Below, one piece after another: positions 1-6,464 of a DNA stretch of 10,041 nucleotides (position 1 is its first letter; the number at the start of each line of letters is the position of its first letter). Under the pieces are notes generated by a model. It worked only from the letters and a program-made list of their open reading frames with translations. It was not told where the DNA came from and did not search any database. Origin of the DNA: an uncultured Panacagrimonas sp. (lineage in GTDB: Bacteria; Pseudomonadota; Gammaproteobacteria; Nevskiales; Nevskiaceae). The stretch is taken from NCBI GenBank assembly GCA_946481265.1, contig CAMLNE010000143.1:1-10041 (forward strand), read 5' to 3'. The position numbers and the translations under genes are program-made.

Positions 1-344
1 TGCCACGCAGTAGACGAATCATGTTCACCACTGTCCCGACGGCCGGGGGCGCCGACATCGCCCGCGGCGTACGAGCCGCCTCCGGCCGCACGCGGTCACA
101 GGCCCTGCTGCACCAGCCGTACGGCCAGGCGATGGGCCAGGCCAACCGTGCGCTGGAAGGCGACCTGTCGGGCGTCACCGAAAGCCTGGGGACGGCGTTC
201 AACTCCACCCTGGTCGCCCTGCTGCTGTCGATCGTGCTGATGTTCCTGCTCTACCAGCTGCAGCAGCTGCAGGAGAAGCTGGTGCTCGACGCGCAGCGTG
301 AATGCGAACAGCGCCTGATCCAGAACCTGCAGGCGCCGTCCTGA
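1..344 (+). CDS. MotA/TolQ/ExbB-like proton-channel subunit, C-terminal part (5' end outside window)
   Basis: The frame is open from the left edge and ends with TGA at 342-344. The first ATG (position 21) gives 107 residues, but there is no upstream stop and G/C-rich third positions run through to the edge, so this is the tail of a longer protein. Counted from that ATG, residues 56-80 form one membrane helix beginning SLGTAFNSTLVALLL. This has the layout of the last helix of MotA/TolQ/ExbB proteins, where a Thr in the matching place lines the proton path. A charged amphipathic cytoplasmic tail follows, as is usual in the family. In known members, a pentamer of this subunit surrounds two single-helix partners and couples proton flow to motion. 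The two vWA proteins downstream have the right topology to be those partners. The next gene overlaps by TGATG, implying translational coupling. The family call rests on the helix and the context; the rest of the channel is not visible. Confidence 0.72.
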   Translation, partial: PRSRRIMFTTVPTAGGADIARGVRAASGRTRSQALLHQPYGQAMGQANRALEGDLSGVTESLGTAFNSTLVALLLSIVLMFLLYQLQQLQEKLVLDAQRECEQRLIQNLQAPS

Positions 345-1594
345 TGCGCATCCTCGAACTCAACGACCGCGGCCTGCGCCTGTTCGAGGGCGAGCGCCTG
401 CTGCTGGAGAGCGCGGGTACCGCCACGCTCGACGGCAAGACCCTGCTCACCGGCGAGGCAGCGCTGGCGCGCGCGCGCCTGGATCCGCGGCGCACGAATG
501 ACCGCTTCTGGTACCAGCTCGATGCCGCGCTTCCCGCGCCGCTGGGGCCGGCCCGTACCGCCGCCGACCTGGCGCATGCGCACCTCGCCTCGTTCGGCGA
601 TGTGCTCACCGCCGCGCCCCTGATGATCGCCGCCCCAGGCAGCTTCACGCCGGCCCAGCTCGGCGTCCTGCTGGGCCTGCTGCAGGCGCTGGGCGCGCGG
701 GCGGTCGGGCTGGTCGACAGCGCGGTAGCCGCCGCCAGCAGCGTGGCGACTGCCGCGCGGGTTTTGCACCTGGACCTGCAGAACCACCGCTTCGTGTGCA
801 CCTGGATGGATGGCGAGACGGTGCTCGGGCGCACGCAGGTCGACGAGCTCAAGCCCGGCTTTGCGACCCTGCAGGACCGTTGCGCGACGGTGATCGCACA
901 GGCCTTCGTCCGGCATGCGCGCTTCGATCCCCTGCATACCGCGGCCACCGAACAGACCTTGTACGACCAGCTGCCCGGCTGGATCGGGCGCCTGGCCGAG
1001 CGCAGCAGCCTGGTGCTCGAGCTGGTGGTCGGTGCCCGCACGCACCGCGTGAGCGTCGCCGCCGAGGCGCTCGAGCAGGCCCTGTCCGAACGCGTGGAGG
1101 AGCTGGCCGACGCGATCCTGCCCGAGGCGCGCGCGCGCGCCGCCGTCGTGCTGCTCGGCGATCGTGCCTCGCGCGTGCCGGGACTGGCCGAACGCCTGGG
1201 ACCGGTCACCATCCTGGATCCGGCCGCGGTCGCACGCGGCGCGATGGAGCACGCGGAGCGTATCCACAGCGATGATCCCGAGCTGCCCTGGGTGACGCGT
1301 CTGCCGCGACGTCGGCCGTCGGATGCCGATGCGCCTGCGGAATCCCGTGCCACGCACGCACTGATCGGCAGCCGTGCGCGGCCGGTCCCGGTTGCCGGGC
1401 AGACGCAGGCCCTGGCGTCCTGGCTGGCCGGCGCCCCGGGCATGCTGCGCCACGACGCCGCCGGCCTGTGCCTCGAGCACGCATCTACCGCGGTCCGCAT
1501 CAACGGCGAACCGGCGCCTGACCTGCAGGTCCTGCGTGCTGGGGATCGCATCGTGTTCGGCGCAAATGAAGTGCGCCTGATCGAGGTCGAGTAG
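344..1594 (+). CDS. Actin/Hsp70-fold protein with FHA-like C-terminal domain, possibly ATPase-inactive
   Basis: A 416-residue protein starting at the ATG that overlaps the previous stop (TGATG). A start 14 codons earlier, at 302, lies inside the channel gene and is less likely. Residues 1-310 show the pattern of the Hsp70/actin superfamily: an IAAPGSFTPAQ stretch (95-105) like the Hsp70 VP-x-x-F segment; ARAVGLVDSAVAAAS (119-132) like the Hsp70 Glu-Pro-x-Ala-Ala-Ala helix; a strand LHLDL (141-145) at the phosphate-2 site; and VVLLGDRASRVPGL (268-281) at the adenosine site, followed by AVARGA. The glycines that normally contact ATP are largely missing (DLQN instead of D-x-G-x-G, GD instead of GG), so nucleotide hydrolysis is doubtful. 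After a Pro/Arg-rich linker (about 315-340), residues 366-416 look like the second half of an FHA domain, with INGE at 386-389 and LRAGDRIVFG at 397-406. No signal peptide or membrane helix is visible, so it is probably cytosolic. Its place between channel and vWA genes suggests a regulatory or assembly role. Confidence 0.62.
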   Translation: MRILELNDRGLRLFEGERLLLESAGTATLDGKTLLTGEAALARARLDPRRTNDRFWYQLDAALPAPLGPARTAADLAHAHLASFGDVLTAAPLMIAAPGSFTPAQLGVLLGLLQALGARAVGLVDSAVAAASSVATAARVLHLDLQNHRFVCTWMDGETVLGRTQVDELKPGFATLQDRCATVIAQAFVRHARFDPLHTAATEQTLYDQLPGWIGRLAERSSLVLELVVGARTHRVSVAAEALEQALSERVEELADAILPEARARAAVVLLGDRASRVPGLAERLGPVTILDPAAVARGAMEHAERIHSDDPELPWVTRLPRRRPSDADAPAESRATHALIGSRARPVPVAGQTQALASWLAGAPGMLRHDAAGLCLEHASTAVRINGEPAPDLQVLRAGDRIVFGANEVRLIEVE

Positions 1595-1597
1595 ACG

Positions 1598-2689
1598 GTG
1601 GCGGCCCGTCGCAGGCGGCGCGAGGTCGTCACGTCCGGCCTGTCCTTCCTCGACTGCATCTCCTGTGGCTTCGGCGCCGCGGTGCTGCTGTTCATGCTGG
1701 TCGACCATGCACGCATCGATCGCGATGCCTCGACCAACCACGAGCTCATCGCCCGCCTCGACGTCATCGAGGACCAGGTCCTCGACGGCAAGCAGGAGCT
1801 GCTGGCCCAGCGCGCCGCGCTGTCGCGCGACGTCGAGGCCAAGCAGACCGCGGAGCGCGATGCGCAGCGGCTGCGCGAGAAGATCGAGGCCCTGCGCGCC
1901 TCGATGCCGGAGGGCGACGACGCGGCGACGCGCCGCGATGCGAAGCTGCAGGAACTCCAGCAGGACCTACTCGCGCTGGAGACGCGCGTCGCCGCGATGC
2001 GCGCGGCAGCGCAGGATGCGTCGGCCAACGCCACGCGCACCGTCATCGGTGAAGGCGAACGCCAGTACCTGACCGGCCTGCGCGTCGACGGGCGGCACGC
2101 GCTGATCCTGGTCGACAGCTCGGCGAGCATGCTCGGCGAAACCATCGTCGAGGCGATCCGCCGTCGCAACATGAACGACGCGGCCAAGCTCGCCGCGCCG
2201 AAGTGGAAGCGCACGGTGGCCACCGTGGACTGGATCACCGCGCGCCTGGCGCCAGACGCGCAGTTCCAGCTGGTCGCCTTCGGCGAGAAGGCAGCTCCCG
2301 TGCTCGGCGGCGGCAGCGGCTGGATCGCCAACGAGGGCGGCCGTGGCGCCGACCGCGCGATGGCGGCATTCCGCAAGCGCGTGCCCGCCGGCGGAACCAG
2401 CCTGGTCAGCGCCTTCGAATTCGTACGCACGATGAGTCCGCGCCCCGACAGCGTCTACCTGATCACGGACGGACTGCCGACCCAGGGCGCCAAGCCGCGC
2501 GGTGGCGTCGTCAGCGGACGCGACCGGCTCAGGTATTTCGAGGAAGCCGTCCAGCGTCTGCCCGGCAAGGTGCCGGTCCATGTCGTGCTGTTGCCGATCG
2601 AGGGCGATCCGCGCGCGGCGGCGTCGTTCTGGCAGCTGGCCCGCGTGTCCGGCGGCGGGTTTCTCGAACCGGCGGCGGACTGGCCATGA
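1598..2689 (+). CDS. Membrane-anchored coiled-coil vWA-domain protein (first of pair)
   Basis: 363 residues from a GTG start 3 bp after the preceding stop; GAGG at 1583-1586 is a plausible but distant ribosome site. Domains in order: an Arg-rich N-terminus (2-9); one hydrophobic helix (about 14-35) carrying LSFLDCISCGFGA with Asp19, Cys20 and Cys23; a long charged coiled coil (about 45-140, full of Glu/Arg/Gln/Leu); and a vWA domain (about 165-358). The metal-ion site (MIDAS) looks complete: D173-S-S-A-S177, Thr267 in GGTSL, and Asp291 in ITDG. By the positive-inside rule the basic N-terminus is cytoplasmic and the coiled coil plus vWA domain periplasmic, the topology of ExbD, TolR and MotB. 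Asp19 near the start of the helix sits where those proteins keep their proton-binding Asp. The inferred role is the partner of the channel protein encoded at the left edge, with the vWA domain binding a metal-dependent ligand. The 3' end overlaps the next gene by ATGA. Confidence 0.85.
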   Translation: MAARRRRREVVTSGLSFLDCISCGFGAAVLLFMLVDHARIDRDASTNHELIARLDVIEDQVLDGKQELLAQRAALSRDVEAKQTAERDAQRLREKIEALRASMPEGDDAATRRDAKLQELQQDLLALETRVAAMRAAAQDASANATRTVIGEGERQYLTGLRVDGRHALILVDSSASMLGETIVEAIRRRNMNDAAKLAAPKWKRTVATVDWITARLAPDAQFQLVAFGEKAAPVLGGGSGWIANEGGRGADRAMAAFRKRVPAGGTSLVSAFEFVRTMSPRPDSVYLITDGLPTQGAKPRGGVVSGRDRLRYFEEAVQRLPGKVPVHVVLLPIEGDPRAAASFWQLARVSGGGFLEPAADWP

Positions 2690-3681
2690 GCCGCCGGCGC
2701 GATGTGGAGGTGTTCGGGCTGTCCTTCCTGGACTGCATCTGCTGCGGCTTCGGCGCGATCGTCCTGCTGCTGGTCCTGAGCAAGTCGGCGGAACCCACCA
2801 TCAGCGAGCAGACCACCGAGACGCTCAGCGCACGCGAGGCGCAGCTGCGCCAGCTCGCCGAGGAGATCGCCGGCCAGCGCAAGGCGATGGAGGACGAGAT
2901 CGCCGCCGCGCGCGAGGCGCTCGAAGCGGCGCAACGCACGCTGGCCGCGCTGCGCGTCAGCTCGGATGCGCTGGAAGAACGCACCGCCGAAACGAAATCG
3001 GAGACCCGGGTCACCCAGACCATCGAACAGCGCCTGGCGGCGGCCCGGCAGTCGCTCACCGAGGAGATGCGCCGACTGCAGGCGCAGGGCGTCAAGACCC
3101 GCCGGAACGCGCCGGTCGGCGGCATTCCGGTGGACAGCGAATACGTGGTGTTCGTGATCGACACCTCCGGCTCCATGCAGCGCTTCGCCTGGAACGCGAT
3201 GCTGCGCACCATGGTCGAGATCCTGGACCTGTATCCGAAGGTCAAGGGCATCCAGGTGATGAGCGATGAAGGCGCCTACCTGTTCAATTCCTATCGCGGA
3301 CAGTGGATCCCGGATACGCCGGGCCGGCGCAAGGCGACGATCGATGCGATGCGAAACTGGAAGGCCTTCTCGGATTCCAGCCCGGTGGAAGGCATCGAAG
3401 CCGCGATCCGCACCTTCGCCGCCCCGGACAAGCGGATCAGCGTCTACGTGATGGGCGACGACTTCACCGGCCCTTCCGCCGAGGCCGCCCTTGCGCGCAT
3501 CCGCCGCGTCAATCCGAAGGATGCGCGCGGCGTTCCACGGGCACGCATCCACGCCATCGGATTTCCCACGCAATACGGGCCCGGCGGGGTCACCGCGACC
3601 GGCGTCCGCTTCGCCAACCTCATGCGTATCATGTGCCGGGAGAACGGCGGCGCGTTCGTGGGCCTGACCAGCAACAACTGA
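2686..3681 (+). CDS. Membrane-anchored coiled-coil vWA-domain protein (second of pair)
   Basis: 331 residues; the ATG overlaps the stop of the first vWA gene (ATGA). The layout repeats its neighbour: a short charged N-terminus (MSRRRDVEV), one helix (about 10-32) with LSFLDCICCGFGA (Asp16, Cys17, Cys19, Cys20), a coiled coil (about 40-135), and a vWA domain (about 150-328). The MIDAS starts with D159-T-S-G-S163 and keeps acidic residues in MGDDFTG (257-262). The position of the usual Thr appears to hold Ser (SDSSPVEG, 229-236), which can still bind metal. The N-terminal 30 residues are very close to those of the first protein, while the vWA domains are much more diverged. This suggests an old tandem duplication in which the membrane helix stayed under constraint. 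By topology it is ExbD/TolR-like, and it could form a heterodimer with its neighbour inside the channel pentamer. It is the last gene of the coupled operon; a 52-bp gap follows. Confidence 0.85.
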   Translation: MSRRRDVEVFGLSFLDCICCGFGAIVLLLVLSKSAEPTISEQTTETLSAREAQLRQLAEEIAGQRKAMEDEIAAAREALEAAQRTLAALRVSSDALEERTAETKSETRVTQTIEQRLAAARQSLTEEMRRLQAQGVKTRRNAPVGGIPVDSEYVVFVIDTSGSMQRFAWNAMLRTMVEILDLYPKVKGIQVMSDEGAYLFNSYRGQWIPDTPGRRKATIDAMRNWKAFSDSSPVEGIEAAIRTFAAPDKRISVYVMGDDFTGPSAEAALARIRRVNPKDARGVPRARIHAIGFPTQYGPGGVTATGVRFANLMRIMCRENGGAFVGLTSNN

Positions 3682-3723
3682 AGTGGGCCCGCGTCCGGGC
3701 AGTCGATGATCGGCGGGTGCAGC

Positions 3724-3728
3724 GGAGG
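3724..3728 (+). promoter_or_regulatory. Ribosome binding site supporting a TTG start
   Basis: GGAGG lies 5 bases before the TTG at 3734. It is the best Shine-Dalgarno match near this gene and decides the start. A later in-frame GTG at 3803 would leave only a short signal peptide without the RRR segment. Confidence 0.55.
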
Positions 3729-3733
3729 CAGTC

Positions 3734-4417
3734 TTGGCGGAGACATCGGCCCATGCGGCAGACGAGGTCGCGACGATCCACCGTCGTCGATCACCCGTCT
3801 TCGTGCTCTCCCCCGCCCTCACCCTGTTCGCGCTGCTCCTGGGCGGATGCTCGACCCGGCCGGTCGTGCCGGCCACCGAATTTCCCGCGCCGGTCCTGCG
3901 GCCGATCCCGGTGGCGATGGGCCTGTACATGAGTCCGGCCTTCGTCGGTCATGTCCACCACGACCGGCCCCCGGCCGGCCCGCGCCAGGAGGTGTCGGTG
4001 GGACCGGCCTCGCGCGTCCTGTTCAACGAATTCCTCTCCGCCCAATTCGGCACGCTGTACACGATCGAACGCGAGCCCAGCGTGCAGACGCCCGCGCCCG
4101 GTGTGCAGGCGGTGCTGCAGCCGGTGGTGCAGGACGTGCAGATCGCGAATCCGACGAGCGACAAGCACCCGTTCCACGAAGCCTGGATCCGCTACCGCCT
4201 GCGCCTGCTCACGCCGCAGGGACAGGAGCTGACGAGCTGGGAGATCGCCGCCTACGGCAAGCGGCGGCAGACCACGATGGGCACCAGCAACGCCGGCCTG
4301 ACCGCGGCGGTGCGCGACGCGATGCGCGATGCCGCCGCCGGCATGGCGCTGATCTTTCGCGACGGCAAGGGCTTTCGTGCGCGCCTGGCCGCGGCCGCAG
4401 CGGCGCCCACGCCATGA
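3734..4417 (+). CDS. Putative outer-membrane lipoprotein of unknown function
   Basis: 227 residues from a TTG start chosen for the GGAGG just upstream. The N-terminus has basic residues (HRRR, 16-19), a hydrophobic stretch (22-36) and a lipobox LLGGC ending at Cys39. It is therefore predicted to be exported, lipidated and, with Ser at +2, sent to the outer membrane. The mature part starts with a Pro-rich stretch (41-60), then alternates short strands with a helix (VSVGPASRVLFNEFLSAQF region, about 87-106). It ends with strands and a helix rich in Ala/Asp/Arg (about 187-212). That order resembles small periplasmic lipoproteins such as the YajG type, but I cannot assign a family. Its gap to the vWA gene is 52 bp and it overlaps the next lipoprotein gene by ATGA, so the two lipoproteins are probably made together. 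A role in the upstream envelope system is inferred from position only. Confidence 0.72.
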   Translation: MAETSAHAADEVATIHRRRSPVFVLSPALTLFALLLGGCSTRPVVPATEFPAPVLRPIPVAMGLYMSPAFVGHVHHDRPPAGPRQEVSVGPASRVLFNEFLSAQFGTLYTIEREPSVQTPAPGVQAVLQPVVQDVQIANPTSDKHPFHEAWIRYRLRLLTPQGQELTSWEIAAYGKRRQTTMGTSNAGLTAAVRDAMRDAAAGMALIFRDGKGFRARLAAAAAAPTP

Positions 4418-5100
4418 TGCGCGCCGCGCCGCTCGCCTTGGTCGCGCTCGCCGGCCTGCTGCTGTCGGCCTGCGTGACGGCCAAGGTCGAACAGCTGCGC
4501 CAGACCGGGCGCAGCGTCACGCTGGGCAGCGGCGAATCCGTGGTGGTGCTCGGCCGGCGGCATCGCGGGGATCGCGAAACCGAGGCGAGCTTCAACGACT
4601 GCGTATCGGAATCGCTGCGCGAGCGCCGGCTGCCGCTGTACGCCGAGCAGACCTTCGTCGATGCGCTGTTTCCCTGGCTGGAGCCGCGCACCGCGCCGAT
4701 GTCCTCCAATGGACTCGCCAAGCTGCTCGACGACCCCGCCATCGCCGCACGCGTGCGGGCCACCGGTGTGCGTTTCATGGTGTGGATCGACGGCCAGACG
4801 CAGGAGATCGACAGCGGCGGCAGCATGGGCTGCGCGATCTCGCCCGCCGGCGGCGGCTGCCTGGGCTTCGGCTGGTGGGAGAAGGAATCCAGGTACGAGG
4901 TCTCGGTCTGGGACGTCACCAACCGTTCGCCCGTCGGCAAGGTGAGCGTGAACGCCAGCGGCACCTCGTACATGCCCGCACTGATCATCCCGATCCCGAT
5001 GATCGCGCGTACCGAGGCTGCCGCCTGCGAGGGCGCGGCCGACCAGATCGGCGAACTGCTGGCGCCTGCCCCGGCGTCGGTCGCCAAACCCCGGAGCTGA
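4414..5100 (+). CDS. Putative outer-membrane lipoprotein of unknown function, Cys-containing
   Basis: 228 residues; the start is the ATG overlapping the preceding TGA (ATGA), though a second ATG follows immediately at 4417. The N-terminus MMRAAPLALVALAGLLLSAC is a clear lipoprotein signal, with lipobox LSAC and lipidated Cys20; +2 is Val, so there is no inner-membrane retention signal. The mature domain has four more Cys (63, 140, 149, 205), which could form disulfides in the periplasm. It has a Gly-rich turn (134-153) followed by GFGWWEKES, strands YEVSVWDV and VGKVSVNASG, and a hydrophobic Pro/Ile-rich segment LIIPIPMIART (190-200). The last segment is not long enough to be a convincing membrane helix and may be a buried strand. 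I do not recognise the family. It is translationally coupled to the lipoprotein before it, and the DUF3429 gene starts 6 bp after its stop. Confidence 0.75.
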   Translation: MMRAAPLALVALAGLLLSACVTAKVEQLRQTGRSVTLGSGESVVVLGRRHRGDRETEASFNDCVSESLRERRLPLYAEQTFVDALFPWLEPRTAPMSSNGLAKLLDDPAIAARVRATGVRFMVWIDGQTQEIDSGGSMGCAISPAGGGCLGFGWWEKESRYEVSVWDVTNRSPVGKVSVNASGTSYMPALIIPIPMIARTEAAACEGAADQIGELLAPAPASVAKPRS

Positions 5101-5106
5101 AATCGC

Positions 5107-5541
5107 GTGCGCCTGCCCACCATCGTCGTGCTGTTCGGCTACGCCGGCCTGATTCCCTTCTTCTTGGGCCCGGCCTGGATCGCGTTCTCGCCCGGCAACA
5201 CGCCCGACGGGCTCGACACGGTGTGGATGAGCTACTGCACGCTGATTGCCTCGTTCATGGCCGGCTCGATGTGGGGTTTCTCGCTGCCCGCCTGCGAGGG
5301 CGACGCGGGCAAGGCAGGCCTGCTGATGACAATGCCTCTGGTGCTGCTGGCCTGGCTGGCCGCCGCGCTGCCCATTCATGCCGGGCTCGCGACGCTCGCA
5401 CTGACCTTCGTGCTGCTGCTGGCCGCGGACTTCTGGCGCGAGCGCGTGCTCGGCACCGTCGGCGGTTACTTCGCGCTGCGCATCGTGCTCACCGTGGGCG
5501 TGCTGGTCGCCATCGCCTGGCGATACCTGCTGCCGGTCTGA
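5107..5541 (+). CDS. DUF3429 family integral membrane protein
   Basis: 144 residues from a GTG 6 bp after the lipoprotein stop, with GGAG at 5093-5096 as a ribosome site. About five hydrophobic segments are visible (roughly 5-26, 40-60, 71-90, 92-109, 119-140), which covers nearly the whole chain. The family signature is in the second helix: Tyr43 followed by SFMAGSMWGF (49-58), matching the Y-x5-SF-x-G-x3-WG pattern of DUF3429 proteins. A helix ending ADFWRER is also typical. The family is widespread in proteobacteria and has no known biochemical role; the length is normal for it. It probably shares a transcript with the two lipoproteins because of the 6-bp gap. Whether it is functionally linked to them is unknown. 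Confidence 0.85.
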   Translation: MRLPTIVVLFGYAGLIPFFLGPAWIAFSPGNTPDGLDTVWMSYCTLIASFMAGSMWGFSLPACEGDAGKAGLLMTMPLVLLAWLAAALPIHAGLATLALTFVLLLAADFWRERVLGTVGGYFALRIVLTVGVLVAIAWRYLLPV

Positions 5542-5649
5542 TCATGGGGCGGCTGGCAGCCGATCGCCGGCACTGCTGACTGGTGTTTGCCGGTCGGAAC
5601 GGCCCAGACTTTGCTTGAGTCCTTACAGATCCCAAGCGAGGTGCCGACC

Positions 5650-6357
5650 ATGCAGTCGCCTGATTTCGCCGCAGTAGGCTTGCAGCATTTCCAGCACAAG
5701 GATCTGCTGTTCCTGTTCGAGCATTTTCCCGTCGCCGGCGTCGATCCGGTGGAAGCCGTGCGACGCGTGCACGAGCAGCCGCTGATGCTCGAATCCATCC
5801 TGGAATCGCGCTACGTGCACGATGCCCTGATGGACCAGCGCGCACGCTGGCTGGACGTCTCGCCGCAACTGTTCTTCGACGTCATGCTGCGACGCGCGAT
5901 ACCCGGGCCGCGCGACCGCCTGGAACGGCAGACCATCCACTACCTGGCCAACCTGCTGGGCCTGTTCACGCGCACCGAGCGCGTCTACCGCCTGCAGCAG
6001 GGCGACGCCGCGCACTACGAATACCTCGCCGACCTGGTGCGCGAAGGCATGGAGTCGGGGCCCGAACGGCGCTTCCTGGTCAATGCGCACATCGGCAACT
6101 ACGCGCTGTACCTGTCGGGTATCTGCGCGCCCTGGGTCGAATACCGGCGGGACTTCAAGCGCCGACCGGTGTCGCTGGAGTTCTACAAGCGCATGGGCTG
6201 CAGTCACTACGCCAGCGCGGCGGGCAGCAGCCAGGCGCAGGAGTTCGGACTGCGCGAGATATTCCGCCACCTGGCGGGACGCTTCGAACATTTCCGTGCG
6301 GGCCTGCGCCGGCTGGCCGAGGACGTCTTTCCGGCGCATCGCATCGCGACGCCCTGA
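5650..6357 (+). CDS. Conserved-looking protein of unknown function (235 aa)
   Basis: The start is the ATG at 5650, with GAGG at 5638-5641 eight bases upstream; an earlier in-frame start at 5587 would add 21 residues with no good ribosome site. The 235-residue protein has no signal peptide and no membrane helix, so it is expected in the cytosol. It looks mostly helical. Notable segments are HKDLLFLFEHFP (16-27), LMDQRARWLDVSPQLFFDVML (60-80), a charged mid-region, FLVNAHIGNYALYLSG (142-157), and an Arg/Phe-rich C-terminal helix (198-228). The block VNAHIGNYALYLSG next to aromatic and Arg residues reads as a conserved core, but I cannot attach a function. A strong hairpin directly after the stop suggests its transcript ends there or is partly insulated from the crotonase gene downstream. 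Confidence 0.78.
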   Translation: MQSPDFAAVGLQHFQHKDLLFLFEHFPVAGVDPVEAVRRVHEQPLMLESILESRYVHDALMDQRARWLDVSPQLFFDVMLRRAIPGPRDRLERQTIHYLANLLGLFTRTERVYRLQQGDAAHYEYLADLVREGMESGPERRFLVNAHIGNYALYLSGICAPWVEYRRDFKRRPVSLEFYKRMGCSHYASAAGSSQAQEFGLREIFRHLAGRFEHFRAGLRRLAEDVFPAHRIATP

Positions 6358-6393
6358 GCGCCGCGATCCGCCGGCAGCCGGCGATCGCGGTGC
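6358..6393 (+). terminator. Strong stem-loop after the 235-aa gene; terminator or mRNA-stabilising hairpin
   Basis: The arms 6361-6374 and 6378-6390 pair over 13 bp with one bulged C and a 3-base loop. The stem extends outward by three more pairs including one G-T. It begins immediately after the stop at 6355-6357. There is no T tract after it, so a classical intrinsic terminator is not certain; in GC-rich genomes such hairpins can still protect the 3' end or attenuate readthrough. Confidence 0.5.
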
Positions 6394-6464
6394 AGATCGC
6401 GCTCGGGTGGGCGCGCGCGGCGGCTCGTGCGAGGCTAGGCGGACGTGTTCATTTCGAAGGCGCC

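Noticed and set aside
199..2430. A 743-codon open frame on the minus strand across the channel, actin-fold and vWA genes
   Set aside because: It is rich in Arg, Ser and Ala with no domain. It mirrors well-supported plus-strand genes, so it is a by-product of high GC content.
1..3681. A Zorya anti-phage system
   Set aside because: Zorya pairs MotA/MotB-like proteins with ZorC/ZorD or ZorE effectors. No helicase or nuclease is seen here, and the single-helix proteins carry vWA domains rather than a peptidoglycan-binding domain.
2455..3930. A 491-codon minus-strand open frame opposite the second vWA gene
   Set aside because: Low-complexity Arg/Gly/Ala composition and no motif; the plus-strand vWA protein explains the region.
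5542..5649. A promoter before the 235-aa gene, with TTGCTT at 5611 as a -35 element
   Set aside because: No credible -10 element lies 16-18 bases downstream.
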